Part shown: positions 1 to 9,493 of the stretch, piece by piece | How positions within the stretch are numbered: position 1 is the first letter of the stretch | Layout of the letters: each line of letters starts with the position of its first letter | From: Novosphingobium nitrogenifigens DSM 19370 | GTDB taxonomy: Bacteria > Pseudomonadota > Alphaproteobacteria > Sphingomonadales > Sphingomonadaceae | NCBI RefSeq assembly: GCF_000192575.1 | Contig: NZ_GL876926.1 | Span: 344,863-408,862 of the forward strand | Direction: 5' to 3' | Length of the DNA stretch: 64,000 bases | Position numbers and translations under genes: made by a program | The notes under the pieces: model-generated | Seen by the model: only the letters and a program-made list of their open reading frames with translations | What the model was told of the DNA's origin: nothing | The model's database searches: none

Positions 1-957
1 GCGCGCGAACCCTTCGGGTCCGCCAAAGCGCGCGGTCGGGGCATAGAGACCGGTCGTCTGGTAGCCCCAGCTCGGGTCATAGGGATGTTCCGAGACCGGC
101 AGGAATTCGATGTGGGTAAAACCCATTTCCACGACATAGGGGATGAGCTGGTCGGCCAGTTCGTCCCATGTGTGGAATTCGCGTCCGGGCGGGCGGCGCC
201 ACGACCCGGGATGCACTTCGTAGATCGAGATCGCCTCGCGCCGGATATCGGTCCGGGCCCAGTAATCGCGATGGGCCTCGTCGTCCCAGCTGTCCTTGCC
301 CGGTTGGGCGACGATCGAAGCGGTCGCGGGGCGCAGTTCGGAAAAGAAGGCGAAAGGATCGGCCTTCAGCGGCTGAAGCACGCCGTCCGGGCCGACCACA
401 TGGAACTTGTAGGGGCGGCCTTCGGCAATGTCGGGGATGAAGATTTCCCAGATCCCGTTGTCGCGGCGCAGGCGCATGGGATGGCGGCGACCGTCCCAGT
501 CGTTGAAATCGCCGACAACCGAAACCACGCGCGCATTGGGGGCCCAGACCGCGAAGTGAACCCCGCGTGCGCCTTCGTGTTCGATCACATGGGCGCCCAT
601 CTTGTCGAACAGGCGGTAATGGGTGCCTTCGCCCATCAGGAAATCGTCGGTCGGGCCGAGCACCGGGCCGAACGAATAAGGGTCCGTCACCCACCACTGG
701 TGCGGGCCGTTGCGGCACAGATAGCGCAGCGGCTGACGCCCACCCGGAACCGGTCCTTCGAACAGGCCGCGCGGGTCGATGCGGGTGAGCGAGGCGAGCG
801 GCTCTCCGGCAAGGGTATGGGCCTGTGCTTCTGCCGCGCCGGGCAGAATCGCCCGGGCAAAACTGCCGCCCGGGCCGGGATGGATGCCCAAAAGCGAGAA
901 GGGATCGGCATGAGTGCCTTCCAGCAAGGCTTCGATGGCTTGCGCCGGCGGCTTCAT
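1..957 (-). CDS. glgB: 1,4-alpha-glucan branching enzyme, N-terminal part (cut by window edge)
   Basis: Glycogen branching enzyme, which makes alpha-1,6 branches in glycogen in the cytoplasm. 319 codons are visible and the frame runs open off the left edge, so less than half of a usual 700-730 residue protein is present. Visible parts are the N-terminal carbohydrate-binding (CBM48) region, with VHFAVWAPNARVVSVVGDFN near residues 130-150, and the start of the GH13 catalytic barrel with SIYEVHPGSWRR and HIEFLPVSEHPYDPSWGYQ. The ATG at 957 follows a GGAGAGGGA ribosome site. It lies 89 bp downstream of glgP on the same strand, so the two are probably co-transcribed, and further glycogen genes would be expected left of the window. 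Confidence 0.95.
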   Translation of the reverse strand, partial: MKPPAQAIEALLEGTHADPFSLLGIHPGPGGSFARAILPGAAEAQAHTLAGEPLASLTRIDPRGLFEGPVPGGRQPLRYLCRNGPHQWWVTDPYSFGPVLGPTDDFLMGEGTHYRLFDKMGAHVIEHEGARGVHFAVWAPNARVVSVVGDFNDWDGRRHPMRLRRDNGIWEIFIPDIAEGRPYKFHVVGPDGVLQPLKADPFAFFSELRPATASIVAQPGKDSWDDEAHRDYWARTDIRREAISIYEVHPGSWRRPPGREFHTWDELADQLIPYVVEMGFTHIEFLPVSEHPYDPSWGYQTTGLYAPTARFGGPEGFAR

Positions 958-1046
958 GATCCGATCCCTCTCCGTTCCGCTTCTTGTTTACCTAGATATA
1001 CGGAACAAGAATAAGCAAGAGTTACAATTTATTGTCGGGCATAACT

Positions 1047-3485
1047 TCAAGTCGGTTGAGGCACGACGCCCCAGATGTCGCGGGCATATTCGCCGATGGT
1101 CCGATCCGAAGAGAACCAGCCGACATTGGCGATATTGCGGATGGCACTGGCGCGCCACGCTTTCTGGTCTTCCCAACGGGTGTCGATCGACCGTTGCGCC
1201 GCGTGATAGGAATCGAAGTCGGCCGCAACCATGAACCAGTCACTGTCATAAAGCCCGCCCATGAGCGAGGCATAGCGATGCGGGTCGTCGGGGCTGAACA
1301 CCCCGGACGCGATGGCCGAGATCGCCTGGCGCAATTCGCGCGATCCTTCGATGATCGCGCGCGGGTTGTACCCGTTGGATCGGCGCGAGAGCACTTCTTC
1401 GGCGGTCAGGCCGAAAATGACGATGTTGTCGTCGCCCACGTGATCCTTGATCTCGATATTGGCGCCGTCGAGCGTGCCGATGGTAAGCGCTCCGTTGAGC
1501 GCGAATTTCATGTTGCCCGTGCCCGAGGCTTCCATCCCGGCGGTCGAGATCTGTTCGGAGAGGTCGGCGGCGGGGATGATCCGTTCGGCCAGCGTCACGT
1601 TGTAATTGGGAACGAACACGACCTTGAGCAGGCCGCCGACTGCGGGATCGGAATTGACCCGGCGGGCGATGTCGTTGGCCAGTTTGATGATGAGCTTGGC
1701 ATTGTGATAGCTCGACGCGGCCTTGCCTCCGAAAATCTTGACCCTCGGCACCCAGTCGCGTTCGGGGTGGCTGCGGATCTGGTCGTAGAGAGCGACCGTT
1801 TCGATGAGGTTGAGCAACTGGCGCTTGTATTCGTGAATGCGCTTGATCTGTACGTCGAACAGCGCGTCGGGATCGAGCCGTACGCCGGTCAACTGCTTGA
1901 TATGGGCGGCAAGGGCGACCTTGTTCGAGCGTTTCACTTCGGCGATCCGCTCGCCGAGAACGGTGTCGTCGGCCAGCGCGTTGAGGTCGGTGAGCTTTTC
2001 CGCGTCATGGAGGAAGCTGTCGCCGATCGCATCCTTGAGCACCGAGACGAGGCCGGGATTGCACTGATGCAGCCAGCGGCGCGGGGTGACGCCGTTGGTC
2101 TTGTTGTTGATGCGGTCGGGATAGAGCGCGTGAAGGTCGGCAAAGACCGTCGATTTCATCAGTTCGGTGTGGAGTGCGGCGACGCCGTTGACGCTGTGCG
2201 CGCCCACGAAAGCGAGATTGGCCATGCGGACCCGGCGTTCGCCATGTTCGTCGATCAGGCTGATCGCGGCGATCTGCTGGTCGCTCAGCCCGGCGCGACG
2301 GGCTTCGCGCAGGACGCGGCTGTTGATCGCATAGATGATCTGCATGTGACGCGGCAGCAGACGCTCGAACAGGGGCAGGGGCCAGGATTCGAGCGCTTCG
2401 GGCAACAGCGTGTGATTGGTATAGGCGATGGTCTTCTTGGTGACGTCCCACGCTTCGTTGAATTCAAGCCCGTGAACGTCGACGAGCAGGCGCATCAGTT
2501 CGGCAACCGCCACCGAGGGGTGCGTGTCGTTGAGCTGGATCGCGACCTTGTCGGGCAAGGTCCGCACGTCGCCGTCGTATTGGGCGTGGCGGCGGACGAT
2601 GTCCTGGATCGAGGCTGAGGTGAAGAAGAATTCCTGCCGCAGGCGCAGTTCATGGCCCGCAGGCGTGCTGTCGGCGGGATAGAGCACGCGCACGAGCGCA
2701 TCGGCCCGCGCGTCTTCGACAAGGGCGCCGACGTGGTCGCCCGCGTTGAATGCGTCGAGGCGGATCGGATCGAGCGCTCGGGCGGTCCACAGGCGCAGCG
2801 TGTTGACGCGCTTGCCCTGCCAGCCAACGACGGGCGTGTCGAAGGCGCTCGCCTCGACCTGTTCGGCGGGCAGCCATTCGACGCCTTCGCCCCGGTCCAT
2901 GACTTCGCCGCCGAAGCCGACACGGTACGAGCTTTCGCGGCGGTCGAATTCCCAGGGGTTGCCGTGGCTGAGCCAGGTTTCGGGCAGTTCGACCTGCCAG
3001 CCGTCGTCGATGCGCTGGCGGAACATGCCGTTCTTGTACCGGATGCCATAGCCGTAGGCGGGGATGTCGAGGCTGGCGAGGCTTTCCATGAAGCAGGCGG
3101 CAAGCCGCCCGAGGCCGCCGTTGCCGAGTGCCGCGTCGGGTTCCAGTTCTTCAAGTGCGGTCAGGTCAAAGCCGTGATCGCGCAGGGCTTTTTCCATTTC
3201 GCTGGTCATGCCCATGTTGGACAGCGCGTCGCGAAGGAGCCGCCCGATCAGGAATTCGAGCGAGAGGTAATAGACTCGCTTTTCGCCGTTTTCATAGGTG
3301 CGGCGGGTCGTTTCCATCCAGACGTCGATCACCGCATCGCGCAGGGTCAGGACGGTTGCCGTATACCAGTCATGGGGCTTTGCCGCGCGTTCGTCCTTGC
3401 CGACCCGGTGCCGCAGTACATCAATGATATGGATGTCGATTTCGGCGGCCTTGGAACCTGTGCTCAGCGGGATGTCGAGGCTCAT
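1047..3485 (-). CDS. glgP: glycogen/starch/alpha-glucan phosphorylase
   Basis: Phosphorolytic breakdown of alpha-1,4-glucans to glucose-1-phosphate; GT35 family, PLP-dependent, cytoplasmic. 812 residues is a normal length. Family segments seen include RVYYLSLEFLIGRLL near residue 70, DAALGNGGLGRLAACFMES near 110, and the PLP-binding stretch EASGTGNMKFALNGA with the Schiff-base lysine at about residue 660. The ATG at 3485 gives MSLDIPLSTG. It is first in a glgP-glgB unit and its product is the degradative counterpart of the synthetic glgB. Nothing is missing or broken. Confidence 0.97.
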   Translation of the reverse strand: MSLDIPLSTGSKAAEIDIHIIDVLRHRVGKDERAAKPHDWYTATVLTLRDAVIDVWMETTRRTYENGEKRVYYLSLEFLIGRLLRDALSNMGMTSEMEKALRDHGFDLTALEELEPDAALGNGGLGRLAACFMESLASLDIPAYGYGIRYKNGMFRQRIDDGWQVELPETWLSHGNPWEFDRRESSYRVGFGGEVMDRGEGVEWLPAEQVEASAFDTPVVGWQGKRVNTLRLWTARALDPIRLDAFNAGDHVGALVEDARADALVRVLYPADSTPAGHELRLRQEFFFTSASIQDIVRRHAQYDGDVRTLPDKVAIQLNDTHPSVAVAELMRLLVDVHGLEFNEAWDVTKKTIAYTNHTLLPEALESWPLPLFERLLPRHMQIIYAINSRVLREARRAGLSDQQIAAISLIDEHGERRVRMANLAFVGAHSVNGVAALHTELMKSTVFADLHALYPDRINNKTNGVTPRRWLHQCNPGLVSVLKDAIGDSFLHDAEKLTDLNALADDTVLGERIAEVKRSNKVALAAHIKQLTGVRLDPDALFDVQIKRIHEYKRQLLNLIETVALYDQIRSHPERDWVPRVKIFGGKAASSYHNAKLIIKLANDIARRVNSDPAVGGLLKVVFVPNYNVTLAERIIPAADLSEQISTAGMEASGTGNMKFALNGALTIGTLDGANIEIKDHVGDDNIVIFGLTAEEVLSRRSNGYNPRAIIEGSRELRQAISAIASGVFSPDDPHRYASLMGGLYDSDWFMVAADFDSYHAAQRSIDTRWEDQKAWRASAIRNIANVGWFSSDRTIGEYARDIWGVVPQPT

Positions 3486-3680
3486 GGAACGCAGCTCCCT
3501 ATGCAGTCGTCCGCAGGTGGGCCACGCGAACAGCCGCGCACCTCATCGGCAGACAGGTTTTCCTGGCCCTTCCGGCAAACCCGACGCCTGTGTTGTCATC
3601 CGGCGACTGGATCGGCACTCTCTCCGCTGATTGGGTAGGACAGTCTTCATTAAGCTTTCAAGCTACAAGTCGCCCTCCCG

Positions 3681-3729
3681 AAAAAAAGTGCATCCGAACG
3701 CATCCCGCACCCCTGATGGGTGCAGGATG
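3681..3729 (-). terminator. probable terminator after the TonB-dependent receptor gene
   Basis: An inverted repeat CATCC-GCACCC / GGGTGC-GGATG lies at 3701-3729, just past the stop of the receptor gene. On the minus strand it is followed about 13 bases later by seven T residues (A run at 3681-3687). The gap between stem and T run is longer than ideal, so efficiency is uncertain. Confidence 0.4.
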
Positions 3730-3751
3730 AAGCGCGGACGATTGCGTGGGG

Positions 3752-5773
3752 TCAGCGAACGGCGATGCGGATGCCGGCCCAGATCGTGCGGGGAATGCCG
3801 ACATCGACCGTTCCGCCCGAATTGCGGGTGACGACGGTCACGTCGGTCAGGTTCTCGCCGCGCAGGACCAGACTGACCGGGCCGACGATCGGAGCAGAGG
3901 CAAAGGCGCCGAGAGTGGTTGCGGCGGGCAGGGCGGCGGTGGCGAGGTTGTCCTCGAACGCGACCCCGACATGACGCACGGTCAGGCCCAGCACGTAATG
4001 CGGGCGCGGCGTCCACACGGCGCTGGCCGAAGCCGACAGGCGCGGGGTCTGGGCCGGACGCAATCCGTCATAGGCCTGGCCCGGCGCACTCATCCGGGCG
4101 ATGGTCCATGCCAGCGATCCCGTCAGCGAGACCGTCCCGGCCTTGACCGCGCCGGAAAATTCGACCCCGTGGGCGTGAACCGCCGGGACGTTCTGGCGCA
4201 TCTGTGTCGTGGCATCGATGGTGATGTTGGCGATCGCGTTGCGGATCTCGTTGACGAAGCCGGTCACGCCGAGCGTGACGGCGGGCAGGGGTTGCCAGTC
4301 GATGCCGCCTTCGACCCCGCGCAGGCGTTCGTTGCGCAAGGTCGCATTGGCCTGGGTCGTCACCGGATAGACCGTGAACGAACGATAGAGTTCGTTGAGC
4401 GTGGGCTGGCGCATGCCGGTATAAGCCGAGCCGCGCAGGGCGAGCCGGTGGGTTGCCTGAACCACGGCGCCGCCCCGGAACGATCCGGTCCAGCCCGATT
4501 GCCCGGCGTAATTCGTGTTGAGCAGCGGGCTCCATCCCAGCGTCCAGGTCCGGTATTCGCCGTCGCGCTGTCCCCAGCGGTCGGCGCGTGCACCGGCGGT
4601 CAGGCGCAGGATGCCGATGGTCCATGCGTCTTCGGCATAAAGGCCAAGGTCGGTGTTGGTGCCGCCCGCGCGGCGATGCCCGCTGACGACGCCCTTGGTA
4701 TACGTGTCTTCCTCGGTATGGCCCTCGACCTGTCGCCAGTCGACACCAAGGCGCAGGACATGGCCACCACCCACCGGCGGGCGCACTTCGACTTTGCCGC
4801 CGAACCCCGAGGACGGCGTGCCGGTCTGGTTGAGTGTCGGGAGATACGTCGACGAACTGATCGTCTCGCTGTTGAAATTGCGGAACTGTCCATAGGCCAG
4901 CACATCGAATTGCCAGCGGCCGTGGCCGACCACGCGCAAGCTCGCATCCTCTCCGCTCATGCCGGTGTCGGCGCCTTTGAAGCGCAAGGTCTGATTGTCG
5001 CCGAAGAAGGACAGGCGGCCCTGGATTTCGACATCGGGGGCGAGGGCTGCAACGCCTCGTGCAGACGCGGACCAGTTTTCATAGCGCGCCTTGGCGCTTG
5101 CTGTGACCCGCTGGCCGGGGGGCGTGGTCCAGAAGCCGGGGCCGCGATCCCAGCGGCCGGACACGACGGCAAAGCCGTTGCCGAGCCGCGGCGCCAATCC
5201 GGCCGAAACCGTGGTGTCCCCGCGATTGTCGGCAAGGACTTCGCCGTCGAGAAAACCGCGCTCGGCAGGTCCCGCGCTGGTCATGTCGATCGTTCCTGCG
5301 ACGGCCCCCGAGCCGAAGGCGCCGCTGCCGCCGCCACGGATGACGCGAATGCTGCCGATGTCGGAGGCATTGATCCCGGCAAGCGGGATCGATCCGAAAA
5401 AGGGGTCTGCCTGGGGAACACCGTCAATCAGGACAAGCGTGCGGCTGGCAGCATTCCCGCCGAGCGCACGCAAGGTGAAGCCGTCCGCCGATGGGTTGGC
5501 CGAACGGCTGTCCGAGCGGCGATAGAGTTGCAGTCCGGCAGCGTCCGCAAGGGCATCCTCGATGCGTCCGGACGAGACCTGGCCAATGCGGGTATGGTCG
5601 ATCGTGGTTACTGCATAGGCTGCGGCGGCGGGCAGGTCGGCAAGCGGTTTGCCGGTCACGACAATGGTTTCCGCGCTGCCTTGCGCTGGGGATGGAGCGG
5701 TTCCGGCATCGGTTTGGGGCGATGGGGACAGCGCAGCAGGGGCTGCGGCGGCAAGGACCAGCAGAAGAGTCAT
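3752..5773 (-). CDS. TonB-dependent receptor (siderophore/vitamin type)
   Basis: Outer membrane gated barrel for energised uptake of a large ligand such as a metal chelate or vitamin. The 673 residues start with a hydrophobic signal (MTLLLVLAAAAPAAL), followed by a TonB-box-like ETIVVTG near residue 35. The plug domain, residues ~45-160, carries NAASRTLVLIDGVP and the glycine-rich IRVIRGGGSGAFGSGAVAG, typical of the CirA/BtuB group. The rest is a beta barrel ending in IWAGIRIAVR, so the usual terminal aromatic residue is not last. I found no cobalamin riboswitch motif upstream and no TonB, ABC or regulator gene beside it, so the substrate cannot be called. Confidence 0.88.
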   Translation of the reverse strand: MTLLLVLAAAAPAALSPSPQTDAGTAPSPAQGSAETIVVTGKPLADLPAAAAYAVTTIDHTRIGQVSSGRIEDALADAAGLQLYRRSDSRSANPSADGFTLRALGGNAASRTLVLIDGVPQADPFFGSIPLAGINASDIGSIRVIRGGGSGAFGSGAVAGTIDMTSAGPAERGFLDGEVLADNRGDTTVSAGLAPRLGNGFAVVSGRWDRGPGFWTTPPGQRVTASAKARYENWSASARGVAALAPDVEIQGRLSFFGDNQTLRFKGADTGMSGEDASLRVVGHGRWQFDVLAYGQFRNFNSETISSSTYLPTLNQTGTPSSGFGGKVEVRPPVGGGHVLRLGVDWRQVEGHTEEDTYTKGVVSGHRRAGGTNTDLGLYAEDAWTIGILRLTAGARADRWGQRDGEYRTWTLGWSPLLNTNYAGQSGWTGSFRGGAVVQATHRLALRGSAYTGMRQPTLNELYRSFTVYPVTTQANATLRNERLRGVEGGIDWQPLPAVTLGVTGFVNEIRNAIANITIDATTQMRQNVPAVHAHGVEFSGAVKAGTVSLTGSLAWTIARMSAPGQAYDGLRPAQTPRLSASASAVWTPRPHYVLGLTVRHVGVAFEDNLATAALPAATTLGAFASAPIVGPVSLVLRGENLTDVTVVTRNSGGTVDVGIPRTIWAGIRIAVR

Positions 5774-6118
5774 TGTGTGATTCGACCTGTTCGAATTCGT
5801 ATGAATTGATGAGTCAGGCTGCGTTCAGCCGAGCGCGACCCCCATCCTCTCGTTTGCGATCACTGCTCCGGGGCGGGAGTTTTGCCAACCTGCAAAAAAG
5901 TACGATCGCGGTGGGAAATGGCGCATTTCCGGGGAAAACCAGCGATGGGAGAACCCTTTTTGGGCAACCGATTGCTTTTCGGGTTTTGCTGAGACGGCAA
6001 AGGCGGGTGGTTAACGACTCGGGATTTCCTTTGCGATGGGTCAAATTGCGTATGGGCCCAGCGGCTGCACGACATAATCTGTCATCACAACGCTATAACG
6101 CAATCGAGTTGAGGGAAG
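5774..6118. other. divergent intergenic region, no gene seen
   Basis: 345 bp between the receptor gene (minus) and the 67-residue gene (plus). It holds a perfect CGAATTCG palindrome close to the receptor start and AT-rich stretches (gtggttaacgactcgg; CGCTATAACG about 25 bases upstream of the plus-strand ATG) that probably contain the two divergent promoters. I see no conserved RNA motif or further coding sequence. Confidence 0.5.
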
Positions 6119-6322
6119 ATGCGCGTTCAGAAACTGACTTATGTCGAGCCCACTGTGGTCGCCAAGATGCGCTCGATCATCAATTGCCAGAAGCCCGAGG
6201 TGATCCAGAGCCATTTCGGGATCGGCCTCAACACTTGGGTAAAGCTCCGTGAAGGCAAGGCTATCCGTCATTCGGTCGCCGTCCGCCTTCTTCAGCGCCT
6301 GCAGCGTGACGAAGTGATCTGA
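6119..6322 (+). CDS. conserved-looking small protein, 67 residues, unknown function
   Basis: A small soluble protein with a good ribosome site (GAGGGAAG directly upstream of ATG at 6119). It has no signal peptide or membrane segment. It is basic, and two predicted helical stretches (VAKMRSIINCQKPEVIQSHF and RHSVAVRLLQRLQRDEVI) around a short GLNTWVKLREG linker recall the helical packing of small helix-turn-helix proteins. That is only an impression; I do not recognise the family. It stands alone, divergent from a TonB receptor and 350 bp ahead of a histidine kinase. Clean start, codon use like its neighbours, and a stop followed by non-coding sequence support a real gene. Confidence 0.7.
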   Translation: MRVQKLTYVEPTVVAKMRSIINCQKPEVIQSHFGIGLNTWVKLREGKAIRHSVAVRLLQRLQRDEVI

Positions 6323-6672
6323 CGCCCGCTAACGGATCAATGTTACAAAACCCGGACTGCGATCGCCGAATTGGGGGTGCGATCTCAGTCCTGGGGCGCG
6401 GTAAGGTTTTTGGGGGTTCCGCGCCGGCATGATCGAGGCTCCCTCAAAGGTCGGGGGGCTGGGCTCGGGGGTTGAACCCCGGTCATTTGCAGTGCACAAG
6501 ATTGGGGTCGTCTTCGTAGCGGAACTGGTCCGTTGCGACGTCGATCAGGGTCAAGCAACGCAAAAATGACAAATTTCTGCAGGGCGCGGTCCAGTGGACT
6601 CAGCGCCCGAAATCGGCATTCGGGCCCGCGCGGGCATGAACTGACGCTTCGAGTGCGCCGGACAGGTGCCCG
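6323..6672 (+). other. long leader/intergenic region before the hybrid kinase
   Basis: 350 bp with no plausible sense gene; open frames here are antisense shadows. It contains hairpin-forming sequences: a small CGGGG/CCCCG stem near 6462-6478, and at 6579-6605 a two-part stem (GGGCGC...GCGCCC enclosing GTCCA/TGGAC) about 70 bp upstream of the kinase ATG. The second could be a leader structure. No T run follows either. Confidence 0.4.
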
Positions 6673-8550
6673 ATGAGCAGGCCCATGCGCGACTTTTCCC
6701 CCGCAAAATCGTCCGCGATCGACGATGACGGCAATTCCGCTTCCGGATCTTCTGCCACAGGATCGCCTTCCGACACTCTCCCCATCGACAGCACCGCATT
6801 CGCGACAGGGCTGCTCTATCATGCCGCGACCGGCATTGCGGGGGGCGTTGCAGGCTTCCTGGTCTCCCGCGCGTTTCAGGTGGTGCGGGGCGGGGAAAAG
6901 CCGTCGGCCGCGACCTCGTTGATGTCCGGAGTTCTGGGCGGTCTTGCAAGCGGCGTGGTGCAGGGCGTGATGACGGCACGGAGCCGCAAGCCGACGGTCC
7001 TTGAGATGCGTCCGTCCTCGCAAAGCCCCATTCCCGAGATGAGGGTTCCCGAGATGAGGGCTCCCGAGATGACGGGCCCCGACAGCCAGGACGCCGAAGT
7101 CCCCGGCGATGACGACGCGGGCACCTACACCGACCTTGCCCGGCAGAAAGCCGCTGCCGAAGCGGCCAATGCCGCCAAGAGCCGCTATCTTGCCAATGTC
7201 AGTCACGAGATCCGCTCGCCGCTCAACGCAATCTACGGCTATGCCCAATTGCTCGAGCGGGGATCTGCCGTCGATGTTGCCGATGCGGCGCGGGTGATCC
7301 GGCGCAGTGCGGAACATCTGACCGATCTTGTCGAAGGACTGCTCGACATGTCGCTGGTCGAGAACGGGGTCATGCGGGTTTCGACTGACACGGTTCGCCT
7401 GCCGTCATTCATCGAGCAGATCGAACGGATGTTCCGCCCGTCCGCGCAGGCCAAGGGGCTGGTCTTTCGGACCGAGATCGTCGGTCATCTGCCCGACTAT
7501 GTCCGCACCGACCAGAAGCGTTTGCGCCAGGTGCTGATCAACCTGATTACCAATGCAATCAAGTACACGCACAAGGGTGAAGTGGTTCTTGCCATCCGTT
7601 ATTCGGGGCAGGTCGCGACGTTCGAAGTGCGCGATACCGGTCCGGGCATCCCGCCCGAAGCGCAGGAGCGCATTTTCGCGCCGTTCGATCGCGGGGTCGA
7701 AGGTGGGCGCGCCGGGGGCATTGGCCTGGGGCTGCCGATCACGCGGGCGATCGTGCAGATCCTGGGCGGTGAACTGGAACTTGAGAGCACGCCCGGAGAG
7801 GGTTCGGTGTTCCGGGTGCGGGTCATGCTCGGGCAGGTCGTCGGGCATCGCGATGGTCCCGGCGAAGGGACCGGAGAGAACCGGCGCTGTGCGACCGGCT
7901 ATCTCGGCATGCGTCGCGCGATCCTGGTCGCCGACGACGATCCGCGCCAGCTTGCCTTCGTGCGGCAGGTCCTTACCGATCTGGGGTTCGACGTCAGCGC
8001 GGCTCCGGACGGACAGACGGCTTTGGCCATGGCGCGGGCAAGGCATTTCGATCTTGCGCTGCTCGACATTGCCATGCCCGGCTGGTCGGGCTGGCAAACC
8101 GCGAGCGCGCTGCACGAGGCAGCCGGGCCGGACTTGCGCATTGTCATGCTTTCGGCCAACGCTCACGAACGGCACGGCCCTGCCGAGCCGGGGATCGAGA
8201 CGGTCCATGACCGTTTCCTGGTCAAGCCGGTCGAGATCGACACGCTGGTCGACACGATCGGGGAGCTGCTCGATTTGACCTGGATATTTGCGCCTTCCGA
8301 TGCCGAGCCGGAGACCGTTGCCTCGGTGGAGACAGGCGAAGACGAGGTGATCGAACTGACGCCGGAAGCCCGCGTCCATCTCGATCGCCTGCGTGACAAA
8401 GTGCGCATCGGTCACGTTCGCGGGATCGAGGCGGAAATCCGCGAACTGGAAAGCCGGGTGCCGGAGGGTTGCACGCTGGTCGCAAGGCTATACGATTGCC
8501 TCGACCGCTTCGACCTCGCCGGAATGGCCCGGATGTTGGAAAAGGCCTGA
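6673..8550 (+). CDS. hybrid sensor histidine kinase with C-terminal receiver
   Basis: Autophosphorylating sensor kinase, 625 residues. Residues ~42-102 hold two glycine-rich hydrophobic stretches (ATGLLYHAATGIAGGVAGFL and SLMSGVLGGLASGVVQGVM), perhaps membrane-associating. A short tandem PEMR repeat follows at ~115-134. The HisKA box ANVSHEIRSPLNAIYG has its phospho-accepting His at about 178. The ATPase domain shows the N box (LINLITNAIKY), G1 DTGPGIP, F box FAPFDRG and G2 GIGLGLPITRAI. A receiver (~414-530) has DDD at 421-423, phospho-Asp at about 465 (LALLDIAMPG) and Lys at about 518. No PAS or GAF sensor is visible. The stop is two bases before the next gene's start, so the two are translationally linked. 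ATG at 6685 is an alternative start. Confidence 0.92.
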   Translation: MSRPMRDFSPAKSSAIDDDGNSASGSSATGSPSDTLPIDSTAFATGLLYHAATGIAGGVAGFLVSRAFQVVRGGEKPSAATSLMSGVLGGLASGVVQGVMTARSRKPTVLEMRPSSQSPIPEMRVPEMRAPEMTGPDSQDAEVPGDDDAGTYTDLARQKAAAEAANAAKSRYLANVSHEIRSPLNAIYGYAQLLERGSAVDVADAARVIRRSAEHLTDLVEGLLDMSLVENGVMRVSTDTVRLPSFIEQIERMFRPSAQAKGLVFRTEIVGHLPDYVRTDQKRLRQVLINLITNAIKYTHKGEVVLAIRYSGQVATFEVRDTGPGIPPEAQERIFAPFDRGVEGGRAGGIGLGLPITRAIVQILGGELELESTPGEGSVFRVRVMLGQVVGHRDGPGEGTGENRRCATGYLGMRRAILVADDDPRQLAFVRQVLTDLGFDVSAAPDGQTALAMARARHFDLALLDIAMPGWSGWQTASALHEAAGPDLRIVMLSANAHERHGPAEPGIETVHDRFLVKPVEIDTLVDTIGELLDLTWIFAPSDAEPETVASVETGEDEVIELTPEARVHLDRLRDKVRIGHVRGIEAEIRELESRVPEGCTLVARLYDCLDRFDLAGMARMLEKA

Positions 8551-8552
8551 CG

Positions 8553-9473
8553 ATGACCGAACTGCCGCTTCACCGGGATACGGTGCTGGTAGTCGATGAC
8601 CAGCCGGAATCGTTGCGTCTCCTCACCGATACGCTCGAGGATGCCGGGATTTCCGTGTTGGTCGCGACGTCGGGGCAGGGGGCGCTCGACCTCATTGCCC
8701 ATGTCGTTCCCGATCTCGTGCTGATGGATGCGGTCATGCCGGGCATGGACGGGTTCGAGGCGACCGTGCGGATCAAGGCCAATCCGGCCACCCGGCACGT
8801 TCCGGTGATCTTCATGACCGGCCTGACCGAAAGCGAGCACGTCATCGAGGGCTTCGAGGTCGGCGGCGTCGATTATGTGCGCAAGCCGGTCAATGTCCAC
8901 GAATTGCTCGCGCGCGTTCGCGTCCACATGGGCCATGCGCGGGCGGTACAGGCCAGTACAGTCGGGCTCGATGCGACCGGGCGGATGATGCTTTCGACCG
9001 ATCTTGCCGGGCAGTTCCTGTGGTGCACGCCTTTGGCCGAGCGCGCGATCGCGCGGGTCGAGGCAGGCTGGAGCCGCGAGCGCGGCATGGTGCCCGAAGT
9101 CCTGCGCCAGGCGATCGAGCGGTTATTGCAACGCGGGGATGCACCCGGGGTTTCGGTCCGCATCGAAAACGGGGATTGGTCGCTCGAACTGGTCCTGATC
9201 GCGCAATATCGTGAAAACGAGGTGCTGATCCGGCTCAACGAACTCGATCCGCAGGGCGATGCCAACCGACTGCAGAGCCGCCTTGGCCTCACCGAGCGCG
9301 AAGCCGAAGTGCTGCTGTGGATCAGCTACGGCAAGTCGAATGCCGACATCAGCGACGTGCTGGCGATCAGCCCGCGTACGGTGCAAAAACACCTCGAACG
9401 CATTTATGAAAAGCTCGGTGTCGAAACCCGCGCAGCGGCGGCTGCCATCGCGATCCGGTCGTCCGAGCAGTAA
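8553..9473 (+). CDS. LuxR-family response regulator (REC - middle domain - HTH)
   Basis: Likely output partner of the hybrid kinase just upstream. The 306 residues hold an N-terminal receiver with acidic pair DD at 15-16, phospho-Asp at about 59 (LVLMDAVMPGMDG) and Lys at 111 (VRKPVN). A ~110-residue middle region (130-240) reads like a small PAS-type sensory fold (SVRIENGDWSLELVLIAQYR). A GerE/LuxR helix-turn-helix closes the protein (LGLTEREAEVLLWISYGKSN, SPRTVQKHLERIYEKLGV). The ATG at 8553 overlaps no other gene and gives a start flush with the receiver. A linker between receiver and LuxR domain this long is unusual for the compact NarL type. Confidence 0.92.
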   Translation: MTELPLHRDTVLVVDDQPESLRLLTDTLEDAGISVLVATSGQGALDLIAHVVPDLVLMDAVMPGMDGFEATVRIKANPATRHVPVIFMTGLTESEHVIEGFEVGGVDYVRKPVNVHELLARVRVHMGHARAVQASTVGLDATGRMMLSTDLAGQFLWCTPLAERAIARVEAGWSRERGMVPEVLRQAIERLLQRGDAPGVSVRIENGDWSLELVLIAQYRENEVLIRLNELDPQGDANRLQSRLGLTEREAEVLLWISYGKSNADISDVLAISPRTVQKHLERIYEKLGVETRAAAAAIAIRSSEQ

Positions 9474-9493
9474 GGCGCGAGCCATAAGGGAAT

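Noticed and set aside
5774..6118. possible cobalamin riboswitch before the TonB-dependent receptor
   Set aside because: I looked for the conserved B12-box on the minus strand and did not find it; the region has only AT-rich promoter-like sequence.
6385..7317. 310-codon minus-strand frame across the kinase leader and 5' part
   Set aside because: Runs antisense through the kinase H-box region and lacks a ribosome site; the only real gene there is on the plus strand.
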